DNA of 64,000 nucleotides from Hydrogenophaga sp. GTDB taxonomy: Bacteria; Pseudomonadota; Gammaproteobacteria; Burkholderiales; Burkholderiaceae_C. The notes below the pieces were generated by a model. It saw nothing but the letters and a program-made list of their open reading frames with translations, made no database searches and had not been told where the DNA came from. How positions within the stretch are numbered: position 1 is the stretch's first letter; each line of letters begins with the position of its first letter. This document shows, one piece after another, positions 35,489 through 45,329 of this stretch. Where the stretch lies: contig JAUXNG010000035.1 of the NCBI GenBank assembly GCA_030682835.1, positions 1 to 64,000 of the forward strand, in the 5' to 3' direction. Made by a program: the position numbers and the translations under genes.

Positions 35489-37293
35489 CACGCGCCCACC
35501 TCCAGGTCCATGCCGTGCTCGGCGGCAATGGCGGCCACCGCGTCCACGAAGACGCGGGCGCGGTGCACGTAGTTGTCGAACATGTCCAGGCTGGCGCAGG
35601 CGGGCGACATCAGCACAGCATCACCCGGCTGCGCGAGTTCGGTGGCCAGCACCACGGCGGCGGGCAGATCGGCTGCGTCAAGCAGCGGCGTGCCGGCCTG
35701 TTCCAGCGCGGCGCCCACCTGCTGGCGGATCAGGGCGGCGTCGCGCCCGATCAGCACCGCCGCGCGCGCGTGGCGCGCCAGCGCGTCGGCCAGCGGGCGG
35801 AAGTCCTGCCCCTTGCCGTCGCCGCCCAGGATCACGACCAGCCGGCGCTCGGCACCCAGGCCGTTCACCGCGGCCAGCGTGGCACCCACGTTGGTGCCCT
35901 TGCTGTCGTCCACGTACTCGATGTCGTTGATGATCGCCACCGGCTCGACGCGGTGTGGCTCACCCCGGTACTCGCGCAGACCGTGCAGCATGGGGCCCAG
36001 CGCCGCCCCGGTGGCCGTGGCCAGGGCCAGCGCCGCCAGCGCATTGGCCGCGTTGTGCCGGCCGCGGATGCGCAGCGCTTCCACCGGCATGAGGCGCTGG
36101 AAGTAGATCTCTTCGATCTCCTGCGCCTTGCGGCCGCGCTGGCGGGTTTCATCCAGTGCCTGAGCGCGCACCAGCCACTGCATGCCGTTGACCGCCTCAA
36201 TGCCCCAGTCACCCGGTCGCACCGGTGCATCCAGCCCGAAGGTGGCGTAGGGGCGGGCCGGCTGCTGGCGGTTGCGCCCGCCCAACTTGACCGTCACCTG
36301 CCCCGGCTGCATGGCCATGACGCGCGGGTCGTCGCGGTTCAGCACCATGAGCGCCTGCTGACCAAAAATGGCCGCCTTGGCCTGGGCATAGGCCTCGAAG
36401 GAACCGTGCCAGTCCAGATGGTCTTCGGTGATGTTCAGCACCGTGGCGGCGGTGGGCACCCGCTCCCAGGCACCGCCGGCCACGCCGTCGAGCTGGAAGC
36501 TGGAGAGTTCGAGCACCCATGCGCCGGGCAAATGGGGCGGAGGGACCGGAGCCGGTGCGGGCGGGACCAGCAGAGGTTCGCCAGGAAGTTCTTCGTCGGC
36601 GGAGTGCGAGGCGGCGTCGCCTCCGTCGGGCTCTGCCACATCGGCCGTGTCTGGCTCTTGCAGCGTGTCGGCCGTGGCTGACACCGCCGCCACGGGCAGC
36701 GGTTCAGCCGGAAGATCGGGCGGCGCGGACTCCTGCGTGTCGGTGGCGTCGGCTTCCTCGGCCTCGGCAGCCGCTTCCGCGTCCAGCGCCTGACCCAGCA
36801 TGTCCAGCAGCGAGGGGCCGATGTTGCCCGCGACCACCACCTGAACCCCAGCACGCGCCAGCAGCAAGCCGGTGAGTGAGGTGACGGTCGTCTTTCCATT
36901 GGTGCCGGTGATGCCGAGCACCTGTGGCGTGTAGGGCCAGCGCTCGCGCTGTGACAAGTCGCCCAGCGCTCGCGCAAACAGGTCGAGTTCGCCCACCAGC
37001 GGTACGCCACGGGCCTGCGTCCAGGCCTGCACGGTCGCCAGCTGGGCGGGGGCCAGGCCCGGGCTGCGGGCCACCAGCGTCCAGTCGGCACGCTGCAGCA
37101 GGGCCTCATCAAAGGCACCCGACACGAACTCCGCCTGCGGGCACTCGGCCACCAGCGTGGCCGCCTGCGGCGGCGCGCTGCGGGTGTCGGCCACCGTCAC
37201 CCGTGCGCCCCAGCGGGTGCACCAGCGTGCCATCGCCAGCCCGGATGTGCCCAGGCCGAGGATGAGGACGGTGTGGTTCTTCAGCTCGTTCAT
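35488..37293 (-). CDS. murD: UDP-MurNAc-L-Ala-D-Glu ligase with a large acidic insertion
   Basis: MurD adds D-Glu to UDP-MurNAc-L-Ala. The 601-aa protein has the N-terminal [16 protein letters not shown], the ATP loop [14 protein letters not shown] (residues 127-140), [12 protein letters not shown] (259-270), and the C-terminal [15 protein letters not shown] and [10 protein letters not shown]. coli MurD has 438 aa. Most of the excess is one block at about residues 172-255, rich in Glu, Asp, Ala and Pro, set between the [10 protein letters not shown] helix and the ELSSFQL strand. It is probably a disordered loop on the central domain. Catalytic motifs are intact. Confidence 0.96.
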   Translation of the reverse strand: MNELKNHTVLILGLGTSGLAMARWCTRWGARVTVADTRSAPPQAATLVAECPQAEFVSGAFDEALLQRADWTLVARSPGLAPAQLATVQAWTQARGVPLVGELDLFARALGDLSQRERWPYTPQVLGITGTNGKTTVTSLTGLLLARAGVQVVVAGNIGPSLLDMLGQALDAEAAAEAEEADATDTQESAPPDLPAEPLPVAAVSATADTLQEPDTADVAEPDGGDAASHSADEELPGEPLLVPPAPAPVPPPHLPGAWVLELSSFQLDGVAGGAWERVPTAATVLNITEDHLDWHGSFEAYAQAKAAIFGQQALMVLNRDDPRVMAMQPGQVTVKLGGRNRQQPARPYATFGLDAPVRPGDWGIEAVNGMQWLVRAQALDETRQRGRKAQEIEEIYFQRLMPVEALRIRGRHNAANALAALALATATGAALGPMLHGLREYRGEPHRVEPVAIINDIEYVDDSKGTNVGATLAAVNGLGAERRLVVILGGDGKGQDFRPLADALARHARAAVLIGRDAALIRQQVGAALEQAGTPLLDAADLPAAVVLATELAQPGDAVLMSPACASLDMFDNYVHRARVFVDAVAAIAAEHGMDLEVGA

Positions 37294-37300
37294 GGTCCGT

Positions 37301-38479
37301 TCAACGCAGCTTCAGGGTGGACAGGCCGATCAGGCACAGCAGCATGGTGATGATCCAGAAGCGCACCACGACCTGCGTTTCCTTCCAGCCTTTTTTCTCG
37401 AAATGGTGGTGCAGCGGCGCCATCTGGAACAGGCGGCGGCCGGTACCGAAACGGCGCTTGGTGTACTTGAAGTAGGCCACCTGCAGCATCACCGACAGGG
37501 CCTCGACCACGAAGATGCCGCCCATGATGGCGAGCACGATTTCCTGGCGCACGATGACGGCAATGGTGCCCAGCGCGCCGCCCAGGGCCAGCGCGCCCAC
37601 GTCGCCCATGAACACCTGCGCCGGGTGCGCGTTGAACCACAGGAAGGCCAGGCCGGCCCCGGCCATGGCGGCGCAGAAGATCAGCAGCTCGCCCGCGCCG
37701 GGGATGTGCGGCACCAGCAGGTAGCGCGCGAACACGGCGTTGCCGGTGACATATGCAAACACGCCAAGGGCCGAGCCGACCATCACCACCGGCATGATGG
37801 CCAGTCCGTCCAGCCCGTCGGTGAGGTTCACCGCGTTGCTCGAGCCCACGATGACCAGGTAGGTCATGACCACGAAGCAGAACACACCCAGCGGGTAGCT
37901 GATTTCCTTGAAGAAAGGCACCATCAGGCCGGCCTGCGGCGGCAGGTCCACCGTGAAGCCGGAGGCGACCCACTGGACAAACAGCTCCAGCACCCGCAGG
38001 TTGCTGGTTTCGGACACGCTGAACACGAGGTAGAACGCGGCCACCAGACCGATCAGTGACTGCCAGAAATATTTCTCGCGCGAGCGCATGCCCTCGGGGT
38101 CCTTGTGCACGACCTTGCGCCAGTCGTCCACCCAGCCGATGGCGCCGAAGCCCAGCGTCACCAGCAGCACGATCCAGACGAAGCGGTTGGACAGGTCGAA
38201 CCACAGCAGCGTGGACAGGGCAATGGCGAACAGGATCAGCACGCCGCCCATGGTGGGGGTGCCGCCCTTGCTCAGGTGCGTCTGCATCGCGTATTCGCGG
38301 ATCGGCTGGCCGATCTTGAGAGCGGCCAGGCGGCGGATGAAGAAGGGCCCGGCCACCAGGCCGAGGATCAGCGCGGTCATGGCGGCCATCACGGCCCGGA
38401 AGGTCAGGTACTGGAACACCCGCAGGAAGCCGAATTCCGGCCCGAGGGTTTGCAGCCACATGGCCAGGCTAAGCAGCAT
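37301..38479 (-). CDS. mraY: Phospho-MurNAc-pentapeptide transferase
   Basis: MraY makes lipid I from UDP-MurNAc-pentapeptide and undecaprenyl phosphate. The 392-aa protein has about ten spans and the family signatures [45 protein letters not shown] and [12 protein letters not shown]. It overlaps murF by 11 bases and ends 7 bases before murD. Confidence 0.98.
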   Translation of the reverse strand: MLLSLAMWLQTLGPEFGFLRVFQYLTFRAVMAAMTALILGLVAGPFFIRRLAALKIGQPIREYAMQTHLSKGGTPTMGGVLILFAIALSTLLWFDLSNRFVWIVLLVTLGFGAIGWVDDWRKVVHKDPEGMRSREKYFWQSLIGLVAAFYLVFSVSETSNLRVLELFVQWVASGFTVDLPPQAGLMVPFFKEISYPLGVFCFVVMTYLVIVGSSNAVNLTDGLDGLAIMPVVMVGSALGVFAYVTGNAVFARYLLVPHIPGAGELLIFCAAMAGAGLAFLWFNAHPAQVFMGDVGALALGGALGTIAVIVRQEIVLAIMGGIFVVEALSVMLQVAYFKYTKRRFGTGRRLFQMAPLHHHFEKKGWKETQVVVRFWIITMLLCLIGLSTLKLR

Positions 38480-39908
38480 GGGAAGCGTCCTTTTCTTGTT
38501 CTTGTTGTGCGGGAGTGGCCATCGCCTGCAGGGTCTGCACCACGCGCTCCATCTTCATGAAACGCGAGCCTTTGACCAGCACGCTGCGCACCGCCTGCTC
38601 GCCTGGCGCGGCCACTGTCTGTTCCAGCGTGGCCAGCATGGCGGGCACCTCGGCCCAGTGCTCGGGCGCCGGCTCGCCGGCGGCCCGCAGCGCGTCGGTG
38701 GCCTGGCGCATCCAGTCGCCCGCCACGTGCACGGACTCGATACCGCTGGCCCGGGCGTGGCGCAGCACCTCCAGGTGAAAGGCCAGCCCCTGCTCGCCCA
38801 CCTCGCCCATGTCACCCAGCACCAGCAAGCGCGGGCCGGGCAGCTCGGCCAGCACGTCGATGGCGGCCACGACCGAGTCGGGATTGGCGTTGTAGGTGTC
38901 GTCGATCAGGGTGACGCGGCGACCGGGCAGCGTCAGCACGCCGGCGCGCGAGCGCCCGCCCACCGGCTCGAAGGCGTCCAGCCCCCGCGCGATCGCCTCC
39001 AGCGAGACGCCCGCAGCCAGCGCGCAGGCAGCGGCGGCCAGCGCGTTGCGCACGTTGTGCCGGCCGGCGATGTGCAGGCGGCAGCTGAACGCGCCGGCCG
39101 GCGTGGTGGCGCTCAGGGTCCAGGCCCCGTCGATCCAGTCGGCCTGCAGCGCGCGCACGTCGGCCGTTGCGTCGGAATCGCTGAAAGTCACCACGCGGCG
39201 ACCCGCCGAGAGGCCCAGCCACAGCGGCGTATAGGTGTCGTCGCTCGGGAACACCGCCACGCCTTCAGGCGCCAGGGATTCGATGACGGCGCCGTTTTCG
39301 CGCGCCACGGCTTCCACCGTGGCCATGAATTCCTGGTGCTCGCGCTGCGCGTTGTTCACCAGCGCCACGGTGGGCTGCGTGAGGGCAGCGAGGTACGCGA
39401 TTTCGCCGGGGTGGTTCATGCCCAGCTCCACCACGGCCAGCCGGTGCTTTTCGCGCAGGCGCAGCAAGGTGAGCGGCACGCCGATGTCGTTGTTCAGGTT
39501 GCCCTGGGTGGCCAGCGCGCACTCGCCCGCCTGGGCGCGCAAGATGGACGCGACCATTTGCGTGACGGTGGTCTTGCCGTTGCTGCCGGTCACGGCGATC
39601 AGCGGCAGGCTGAACTGTTCGCGCCAGAGCCGGGCCAGCTCGCCCAGCGCCAGGCGGGTGTCGGGCACTTCGACGCCCGGCAGCGCTGCTGCGGCCAGAC
39701 CTGCATGGGCGATGGCCGCCACCGCACCCTGGGCCTGGGCCTGGGGCAGGAAGTCGTGCGCATCGAACCGCTCGCCCTTGAGCGCCACGAACAGGTCGCC
39801 AGCCTGCAGGCTGCGCGTGTCGGTGTGCACCCGGGTGATGGTCGCAGGCAGCGTGCCCGTGATGCGGGCACCACCCAGCTGGCCCAGCAGATGCGCGAGC
39901 GCCTTCAT
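38469..39908 (-). CDS. murF: UDP-MurNAc-tripeptide-D-Ala-D-Ala ligase
   Basis: MurF adds the D-Ala-D-Ala made by Ddl. The 479-aa enzyme has [20 protein letters not shown], the ATP loop [15 protein letters not shown], the [16 protein letters not shown] metal motif and [13 protein letters not shown]. It overlaps murE by 4 bases (ATGA). Confidence 0.98.
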   Translation of the reverse strand: MKALAHLLGQLGGARITGTLPATITRVHTDTRSLQAGDLFVALKGERFDAHDFLPQAQAQGAVAAIAHAGLAAAALPGVEVPDTRLALGELARLWREQFSLPLIAVTGSNGKTTVTQMVASILRAQAGECALATQGNLNNDIGVPLTLLRLREKHRLAVVELGMNHPGEIAYLAALTQPTVALVNNAQREHQEFMATVEAVARENGAVIESLAPEGVAVFPSDDTYTPLWLGLSAGRRVVTFSDSDATADVRALQADWIDGAWTLSATTPAGAFSCRLHIAGRHNVRNALAAAACALAAGVSLEAIARGLDAFEPVGGRSRAGVLTLPGRRVTLIDDTYNANPDSVVAAIDVLAELPGPRLLVLGDMGEVGEQGLAFHLEVLRHARASGIESVHVAGDWMRQATDALRAAGEPAPEHWAEVPAMLATLEQTVAAPGEQAVRSVLVKGSRFMKMERVVQTLQAMATPAQQEQEKDASHAA

Positions 39909-41455
39909 GCCGGCACCCCGGTTCCGGCGGCACGCCGCTGCAGCGCGGCCCGTGCATGGGCCTGGTCAGAAAAAACGGTCTTCACGCCTTGCACGTCCTG
40001 GTAATCCTCGTGGCCCTTGCCGGCGATCAGCACCACGTCCTGCGGGTGCGCCCGCTGCACGGCCAGGGCGATGGCGGCGGCACGGTCGGCTTCGATGTGC
40101 GCAGCGGTCGGACTGGACAGGCCGGCGCGCATCTGCGCCAGGATGGCCAGCGGGTCTTCGCTGCGCGGGTTGTCGCTCGTCAGCACCGGGTGCTGCGCTT
40201 CGCGCTCGGCCACGGCGGCCATGATCGGGCGCTTGCTGGCGTCCCGGTCGCCGCCACAGCCCACCACCACCCAGAGTGCGCCACCGCGCTGCCGGGCCAG
40301 GGGTTGCAGGGCTTGCAGGGCTTTTTCCAGCGCGTCGGGCGTGTGGGCATAGTCCACCAGCACCAGCGGCTGGCCGGCGTCGGCCGGCACCTGTTCCATG
40401 CGCCCGGGCACGGGGCTCAGGGCCTGGCAGGCGCTCACCGCTGCCGCCAGCGGCAGGCCCAGCGCACGCGCCGAGCCCAGCACGCACAGCAGGTTCGACA
40501 CGTTGTAGCGACCCACCAGCGGCAGCGATAGTTCGAGTGACTCGCCCGGCACGCCGGCTGCGTCGCGCTCGACCAGCGTCAGGCACATGCCGCGATCGGT
40601 GAAGCCGACACCGGTCGCCATCAGCCGGGCGCTGCACGGCTGGCCGGTTTCGGCGATGCCCACCGTCCACACCGCCAGCCCGCGCTCTTGAAGGCGCTCG
40701 GCCAGTGCGGGGCCACGGGGGTCGTCCACATTCACCACGGCGCTGGCGAGGCCAGGCCAGTCGAACAGCGCGGCCTTGGCGGCCCAGTAAGCGTCCATGT
40801 CGCCATGGAAGTCCAGGTGGTCCTGCGTGAAGTTGGTGAACACGGCGACGCGGATCTGTGCCGCGTTCAGGCGACCCTCCACCAGACCGATGGACGAAGC
40901 TTCGATGGCGCAGGCGCGCAGGCCACCGTCAACCATGTCGCGCAGGCGCGCCTGCAGCAGCACCGGGTCGGGCGTGGTCAGGCCCGTGGGCACCAGAGCG
41001 TGGCTGGTGTCCCCGGCCAGCGGCGGCCGTCCGATGCCCAGCGTGCCCACCACACCACAGGGCATGCCGCCCGAGGCCAGCAGCTGGGCCACCCACCAGG
41101 CGGTGGAGGTCTTGCCATTGGTGCCGGTGATCGCCACCAGCGCCAGCTGGGCGCTGGGGTGGCCATGAAAGGCGCTGGCGATCGGACCGGCCAGCGCTTT
41201 CAGGCCGGGGACGGCGAGCACGCGCGCATCGTCAAAACCGTAGGCTTCCACCCCTGCCTGCTCGACCAGCACGGCGCTGGCGCCCGCAGCGAGGGCCGAC
41301 GCCACAAAACGCCGGCCGTCGGTGGCGGCGCCGGGCCAGGCGACGAACCCATCGCCCGGCTGCAGCTGCCGGCTGTCGCACTGCAGCGAGCCGGAAACGC
41401 GCGCACGCAGCCAGTCGGCCACGGCAGCGGGTTGATGCATCACCTCGAGGGTCAT
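39905..41455 (-). CDS. murE: UDP-MurNAc-L-Ala-D-Glu:meso-diaminopimelate ligase
   Basis: MurE adds meso-DAP to the stem peptide. The 516-aa protein has the ATP loop [14 protein letters not shown] and the DNPRSEDP motif, where the Arg selects meso-DAP rather than Lys; this fits the mpl and dapF genes in this window. ATG at 41455 shares one base with the ftsI stop (TGATG). An in-frame ATG five codons later is a weaker choice. The open frame continues far upstream inside ftsI but that is not coding. Confidence 0.97.
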   Translation of the reverse strand: MTLEVMHQPAAVADWLRARVSGSLQCDSRQLQPGDGFVAWPGAATDGRRFVASALAAGASAVLVEQAGVEAYGFDDARVLAVPGLKALAGPIASAFHGHPSAQLALVAITGTNGKTSTAWWVAQLLASGGMPCGVVGTLGIGRPPLAGDTSHALVPTGLTTPDPVLLQARLRDMVDGGLRACAIEASSIGLVEGRLNAAQIRVAVFTNFTQDHLDFHGDMDAYWAAKAALFDWPGLASAVVNVDDPRGPALAERLQERGLAVWTVGIAETGQPCSARLMATGVGFTDRGMCLTLVERDAAGVPGESLELSLPLVGRYNVSNLLCVLGSARALGLPLAAAVSACQALSPVPGRMEQVPADAGQPLVLVDYAHTPDALEKALQALQPLARQRGGALWVVVGCGGDRDASKRPIMAAVAEREAQHPVLTSDNPRSEDPLAILAQMRAGLSSPTAAHIEADRAAAIALAVQRAHPQDVVLIAGKGHEDYQDVQGVKTVFSDQAHARAALQRRAAGTGVPA

Positions 41456-43188
41456 CAGAACGATTCCTCCACGACTTCGGTGACGATCTGCGGTTTCACG
41501 CTCATGTCGGGCTGCACACCCAGGATGCGCAGCGTCTGCTGCACCGTCTCGCTGAAGACCGGCGCGGCCACCAGGCCGCCGTAGTACTGACCGCCACCGG
41601 GTTCGTCGACCATCACGGCCACCACAATGCGCGGGTTCTCTATCGGCGCCAGGCCGACGAAGAAGCTGCGGTATTTCTTGTCGGCGTAGCCCTTGCCCTC
41701 CTGCTTGCGGGCGGTGCCGGTCTTGCCGCCCACGGAGTAGCCCATGGTCTGGGCCTTGGCGGCGGTGCCGCCCGGGCCGGCCGCCATCTCGAGCATCTTG
41801 CGAACCGCCGCGGCATTGGCCGGGTTGAACACGTGCACGCCGGTGGCGGTGGCGTCGGTCTTGAGCATGCTGACCGGGATCAGCTCGCCGTCGCGGGCGA
41901 ACACGGTGTAGGCCTGGGCCAGCTGGAACAGCGATGCCGACAGACCGTAGCCGTAGCTCATGGTCGCCTGCTCGATGGGGCGCCAGCTCTTGTAGGGCCG
42001 CAGGCGCCCGCTCACCGCTCCCGGGAACGGCACCTGGGGCTTCTGCCCGAAGCCGGCCTGGGCATAGCTTTCCCACATCTCGCGCGGCGACATCTGCATC
42101 GCCAGCTTGACGGTGCCGACGTTGCTGGACTTCTGGATCACTTCGTTGACGGTCAGCACACCGTATGCCTTGGTGTCAGAGATGGTCGAGCCGCCAATGG
42201 TCATGCGGCCCGGGGCGGTCTGGATCGGCGTCGTCGGCTTCACCAGCCCCTTGTCCAGCGCCAGGGCCGCGATGAAGGGCTTCATGGTCGAGCCAGGCTC
42301 GAAACTGTCGGTGAGCGCGCGGTTGCGCAGCTGCTCGCCAGTGAGGCTCTGGCGACGGTTGGGGTTGTAGCTCGGGTAGTTGGCAAGGGCCAGCACCTCG
42401 CCCGTGCGGGTATCAAGCACCACCACGCTGCCCGCCCGGGCCTTGTGCTCGTGCACCGCGTCGCGCAGCTTCTGGTAGGCGAAGTACTGCACCTTGCTGT
42501 CGATCGAGAGCTGCAGGTCGGGCCCGTCCACCGGCGGTACGACGTCGCGCACGTCTTCCACCACCCGGCCCAGGCGGTCCTTGATGACGCGGCGCGAGCC
42601 GCTGCGGCCCGACAGCTGCTCGTTGAAGGCCAGCTCGACGCCTTCCTGCCCGCGGTCTTCGACATTGGTGAAGCCCACCACATGGGCCGCGGCCTCGCCC
42701 TCGGGGTACTGGCGCTTGTACTCGCGGCGCTGGTACACGCCCTTGATGCCCAGCGCGGCGATCTCCTTGGCCACCGGCTCGTCCACCTGGCGTTTCACCC
42801 ACACGAAGGTCTTGTCTTCCGGGCCCAGGCGCTTGCGCAGCTCGGGCAGCGAGATGCCCAGCAGCTTCGCCAGCTGGGGCAGCTTGGGATCGTTGCGGTC
42901 AACGTCCTCGGGAATGGCCCAGATGCTCTGGGCCACCACGCTGGACGCCAGGATCAGGCCATTGCGGTCGAGCACGCGGCCGCGGTTGGCCGGCAGCTCC
43001 AGCGTCCGGGCGAAGCGCACCTCGCCCTGGCGCTGGAAGAACTCGTTGCCGAACACCTGCACATAGGCCGCGCGCCCCGCCAGGCCGGCGAAGGCCACTG
43101 CCAGGGCGGCGACGATGAACTTGCTGCGCCAGACCGGCGTCTTGCTCGCCAGCAGCGGGCTGGCGCCGTAGTTGATGCTGCGGCTCAC
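41455..43188 (-). CDS. ftsI: Septal peptidoglycan transpeptidase PBP3
   Basis: FtsI cross-links septal murein and activates FtsW. The 577-aa protein has one N-terminal span (FIVAALAVAFAGLAGRAAYV), a dimerisation module, and a penicillin-binding domain with Ser300-Thr-Met-Lys303 (SxxK), SSN in IQKSSNVGTVK, and KTGT in GGKTGTARK. It overlaps ftsL by 4 bases and murE by one. Confidence 0.98.
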   Translation of the reverse strand: MSRSINYGASPLLASKTPVWRSKFIVAALAVAFAGLAGRAAYVQVFGNEFFQRQGEVRFARTLELPANRGRVLDRNGLILASSVVAQSIWAIPEDVDRNDPKLPQLAKLLGISLPELRKRLGPEDKTFVWVKRQVDEPVAKEIAALGIKGVYQRREYKRQYPEGEAAAHVVGFTNVEDRGQEGVELAFNEQLSGRSGSRRVIKDRLGRVVEDVRDVVPPVDGPDLQLSIDSKVQYFAYQKLRDAVHEHKARAGSVVVLDTRTGEVLALANYPSYNPNRRQSLTGEQLRNRALTDSFEPGSTMKPFIAALALDKGLVKPTTPIQTAPGRMTIGGSTISDTKAYGVLTVNEVIQKSSNVGTVKLAMQMSPREMWESYAQAGFGQKPQVPFPGAVSGRLRPYKSWRPIEQATMSYGYGLSASLFQLAQAYTVFARDGELIPVSMLKTDATATGVHVFNPANAAAVRKMLEMAAGPGGTAAKAQTMGYSVGGKTGTARKQEGKGYADKKYRSFFVGLAPIENPRIVVAVMVDEPGGGQYYGGLVAAPVFSETVQQTLRILGVQPDMSVKPQIVTEVVEESF

Positions 43189-43490
43189 TGCGCACCCCCC
43201 GCGGCCACAGCGCCGCTGGATGGTGTCTCGTAGACCGTCACGTACTGGGTGATGCCCGGCGTGACCGGACGCATCTGCAGCTGCCGGGTGGCCAGCTGCT
43301 GCACCCGGGCCGGCGTGGCCTCGGCGCGCTTCTGCACCTGCAACTGCTCGTGCTCGGCCTCCAGCCGCAGCCCCTGCGCGCGGGCACGGTCCAGCGCGGT
43401 GTAGAGCCGACGGGAGTCGTACTGGGTGTGCACCAGGTAAAACGAACTGGCCAGCACTGCGAGCAGCAACACGAGGTTCAGCCGGATCAT
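43185..43490 (-). CDS. ftsL: Divisome protein FtsL
   Basis: This 101-aa protein has a short cytoplasmic start (MIRLN), a membrane span (LVLLLAVLASSFYLVHTQ) and a periplasmic coiled coil of about 45 residues (RRLYTALDRARAQGLRLEAE...), the FtsL layout. It forms a complex with FtsB and FtsQ; ftsB is not in the cluster. Its ATG overlaps the stop of a repeat-derived bridge ORF instead of the rsmH stop. Confidence 0.93.
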   Translation of the reverse strand: MIRLNLVLLLAVLASSFYLVHTQYDSRRLYTALDRARAQGLRLEAEHEQLQVQKRAEATPARVQQLATRQLQMRPVTPGITQYVTVYETPSSGAVAAGGAQ

Positions 43491-43618
43491 GGGGTGGCCC
43501 CCACGCTTGGCACTGCGTGTCCGGCGCTGCCCCCCAGGGGGGCGCGAGCTGGCTTGGGGCGGCCCGGCGCGGCGCTCGGGATGCCCCCCACGCCTGGCAC
43601 TGCGTGTCCGACGCTCAT
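43487..43618 (-). CDS. 43-aa bridge ORF made by the dispersed repeat between rsmH and ftsL
   Basis: ATG at 43618 overlaps the rsmH stop (ATGA), with GAGGTG 5 bases upstream, and TGA at 43487-43489 overlaps the ftsL ATG (ATGA). The peptide is Gly/Pro/Ala-rich with a repeated GHAVPGVGG / GHAVPSVGA at its two ends. The frame runs through an inserted repeat, so translational coupling from rsmH to ftsL would be preserved despite about 128 bp of extra DNA. Translation is inferred only from structure. Confidence 0.45.
   Translation of the reverse strand: MSVGHAVPGVGGIPSAAPGRPKPARAPLGGSAGHAVPSVGATP
43491..43615 (-). repeat. Dispersed palindromic repeat flanked by 26-bp direct repeats, rsmH-ftsL junction
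   Basis: Two 26-bp direct repeats (43498-43523 and 43585-43610, one mismatch, 87 bp apart) flank a core with CGCTGCCCCCCAGGGGGGC and CTTGGGGCGGCCCGGC, the core also found in mpl. Confidence 0.8.
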
Positions 43619-44538
43619 GCAGGCACCTCGGTGCGCTCGGCCACGCGCATCACGGCGCTGCGCGAGCGGGGATTGCCCTTGATCTCGGCTTCCGTGGGCT
43701 TGATGCGGTGCACGCCGCGCAGGGCCATTGGAGCGGGCTCGGCGAAGGGCACGCGTCGGTCCACCACCGTGCGCGAGTGGCCGGCCATGAACTGCTTGAC
43801 GATGCGGTCTTCCAGCGAATGGAAGCTGATCACCACCAGCTGCCCGCCCGGGCGCAGCACCCGCAGGCTGGCGGCTAACGCCTGTTGCAGCTCTTCAAGT
43901 TCGGCGTTGATGAAAATCCGAAAAGCCTGAAATGTGCGCGTTGCAGGGTCCTTGCCCGGCTCGCGGGTTTTGACCGCGCCAGCCACGACTTCGGCCAGCT
44001 CACGGGTGGTTCGAAAAGGGCCCCGTTCCTGTCGGCGACGATCAATCGCCTTTGCAATCTGTTGAGCAAACCGTTCTTCGCCATATTCACGGATGACCTC
44101 CGACAGGGTGGTGGTATCGGCTGTTTCCAGCCACTGAGCCACGCTCTGGCCGCGCGTGGTGTCCATGCGCATGTCCAGAGGACCATCGTGGCGAAAAGAA
44201 AAACCCCGTTCGGGGTCGTCAATCTGGGGGGAGCTGACACCGAGGTCCATCAGGACCCCGTCGACACTGGCCGGGCCGAGGGCCTCCAGGTGGCAGAAGC
44301 CCTCGTGCCGAATGGCAAAGCGGCCATCACTGGCCGCCAGAGCTTCTGCGGCCGCGACGGCCTGCGGGTCCTTGTCGAATGCGGTCAGCCGCCCCCGGGG
44401 TGAGAGCTGCTGCAGCACCAGCCGCGAGTGCCCGCCCCGCCCGAAGGTGGCGTCAACGTAATGGCCGTCCGGCTGAATGGCCAGCGCTTGCACGGCCTCA
44501 TTCAGCAGAACGGTGTGGTGGATCCAGGGCTCTTGCAC
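43615..44538 (-). CDS. rsmH: 16S rRNA (cytosine-1402 N4) methyltransferase
   Basis: RsmH (MraW) methylates C1402 in the ribosomal P site. The 307-aa protein begins with [12 protein letters not shown], has the SAM loop [39 protein letters not shown], and [23 protein letters not shown]. It starts 9 bases after mraZ, the standard order. Confidence 0.98.
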   Translation of the reverse strand: MQEPWIHHTVLLNEAVQALAIQPDGHYVDATFGRGGHSRLVLQQLSPRGRLTAFDKDPQAVAAAEALAASDGRFAIRHEGFCHLEALGPASVDGVLMDLGVSSPQIDDPERGFSFRHDGPLDMRMDTTRGQSVAQWLETADTTTLSEVIREYGEERFAQQIAKAIDRRRQERGPFRTTRELAEVVAGAVKTREPGKDPATRTFQAFRIFINAELEELQQALAASLRVLRPGGQLVVISFHSLEDRIVKQFMAGHSRTVVDRRVPFAEPAPMALRGVHRIKPTEAEIKGNPRSRSAVMRVAERTEVPA

Positions 44539-44547
44539 CGCAGTCTT

Positions 44548-44976
44548 TCAGAAGGAGAAGTCTTTGAAGACATCGGGCATCTCGGCCTTCATGGCCTCGG
44601 CTTCCTGGGCGGCATACACCTGGGCGTCCCACAGCTCGAAATAGGCGCCCATGCCCAGCAGGACCGCTTCCTTGCTGATGCCGGCGGCCGCGCGCAGTTC
44701 GGGCGACACCAGCACGCGGCCGGAACCATCCATCTCCACGTCCATGGCGTTGCCCAGAAAAATCCGCTTCCACCACTGCGCCTGCATCGGCAGGGCGGCG
44801 ATGCGGTCGCGAAAGCGCTCCCACTCGTTGCGCGGGAAGACCATGAGGCAACCGTGCGGGTGCTTGGTGATCGTGAGCTGGCTGCCGGCGCTCGCGCTCA
44901 GGACGTCACGATGCCTGGTCGGCACAGAGAGCCGACCCTTCGCATCGAGACTGAGAGACGAGGCACCTTGGAACAC
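44548..44976 (-). CDS. mraZ: Transcriptional regulator MraZ
   Basis: MraZ is an AbrB-like DNA-binding protein that represses its own dcw operon. The protein (142 aa from this start) carries the two DxxxR motifs, [17 protein letters not shown] and [18 protein letters not shown] at 44976 (reading VFQGASSL) matches the usual family start FQGA. The open frame runs to a GTG at 45009, but that extension lies within the operator repeats. The repressor would bind the four AAAGTG-type boxes just upstream. Confidence 0.93.
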   Translation of the reverse strand: MFQGASSLSLDAKGRLSVPTRHRDVLSASAGSQLTITKHPHGCLMVFPRNEWERFRDRIAALPMQAQWWKRIFLGNAMDVEMDGSGRVLVSPELRAAAGISKEAVLLGMGAYFELWDAQVYAAQEAEAMKAEMPDVFKDFSF

Positions 44977-44996
44977 CGTGGCAGATCCTACAAAAA

Positions 44997-45032
44997 CACT
45001 TTTCACCACTTAATTGCACTTTTTTCCACTTT
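44997..45032 (-). promoter_or_regulatory. MraZ-box array: four AAAGTG-type repeats, 10-bp period
   Basis: On the minus strand AGTG occurs at 45030-45027, 45020-45017, 45010-45007 and 45000-44997, exactly one helical turn apart, each preceded by AA or TA (AAAGTG three times, TAAGTG once). MraZ operators are known as short G-rich or AAAGTG direct repeats at about 10-bp spacing. A further TAAGTGG lies at 45094-45088. Confidence 0.8.
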
Positions 45033-45273
45033 ATCAGGAAAACTCTGCCATGCAACCCGGCGGCGACATATTTTTTCAATGAAATCAACCACTTAGCACA
45101 CATTTTGAAGCAAATTGGCCCTTAAAAATGCAGCAAAAGCAAGTACTTACAAGCGGGTCTGAATGTGTTGCATCAAAACGCCCGCGCAGCCGATAAGTCG
45201 CTCGGCGGTAACCGCGCGGCCGCGGGAAGACGTGGCCGGCGGCCCCGGTCCCGATAGGCCGAAAGTACTGGTG
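45033..45273. other. AT-rich spacer between hslU and the dcw operon
   Basis: Bases 45033-45180 are clearly richer in A+T than their surroundings and should hold the mra promoter, but no pair of -35/-10 hexamers with good spacing stands out. Bases 45181-45273 are GC-rich with no gene. Confidence 0.4.
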
Positions 45274-45302
45274 GTCCGTCTGCGCTCCGCTTGCAGACGG
45301 AC
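45274..45302 (-). terminator. Second hairpin downstream of hslU
   Basis: A 10-bp perfect stem, GTCCGTCTGC (45274-45283) with GCAGACGGAC (45293-45302), has no T run. It backs up the terminator at 45308-45326. Confidence 0.5.
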
Positions 45303-45307
45303 GGATG

Positions 45308-45326
45308 AAAAGGCGCGCCGAGCGCC
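45308..45326 (-). terminator. Rho-independent terminator of hslVU
   Basis: On the minus strand GGCGC and GCGCC pair around a 5-base loop, followed by TTTTC, starting 4 bases after the hslU stop. Confidence 0.65.
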
Positions 45327-45329
45327 TCT

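Noticed and set aside
38088-40004. A 638-codon plus-strand frame opposite mraY and murF
   Set aside because: Antisense to secure dcw genes and without motifs or a ribosome binding site.
41456-42076. MurE extended upstream into ftsI
   Set aside because: The extra residues are an out-of-frame reading of ftsI; the ATG at 41455 in a TGATG overlap fits the operon.
44977-45009. MraZ start at the GTG at 45009
   Set aside because: The extension falls in the MraZ-box repeats and has no counterpart in the family, which begins at FQGA.
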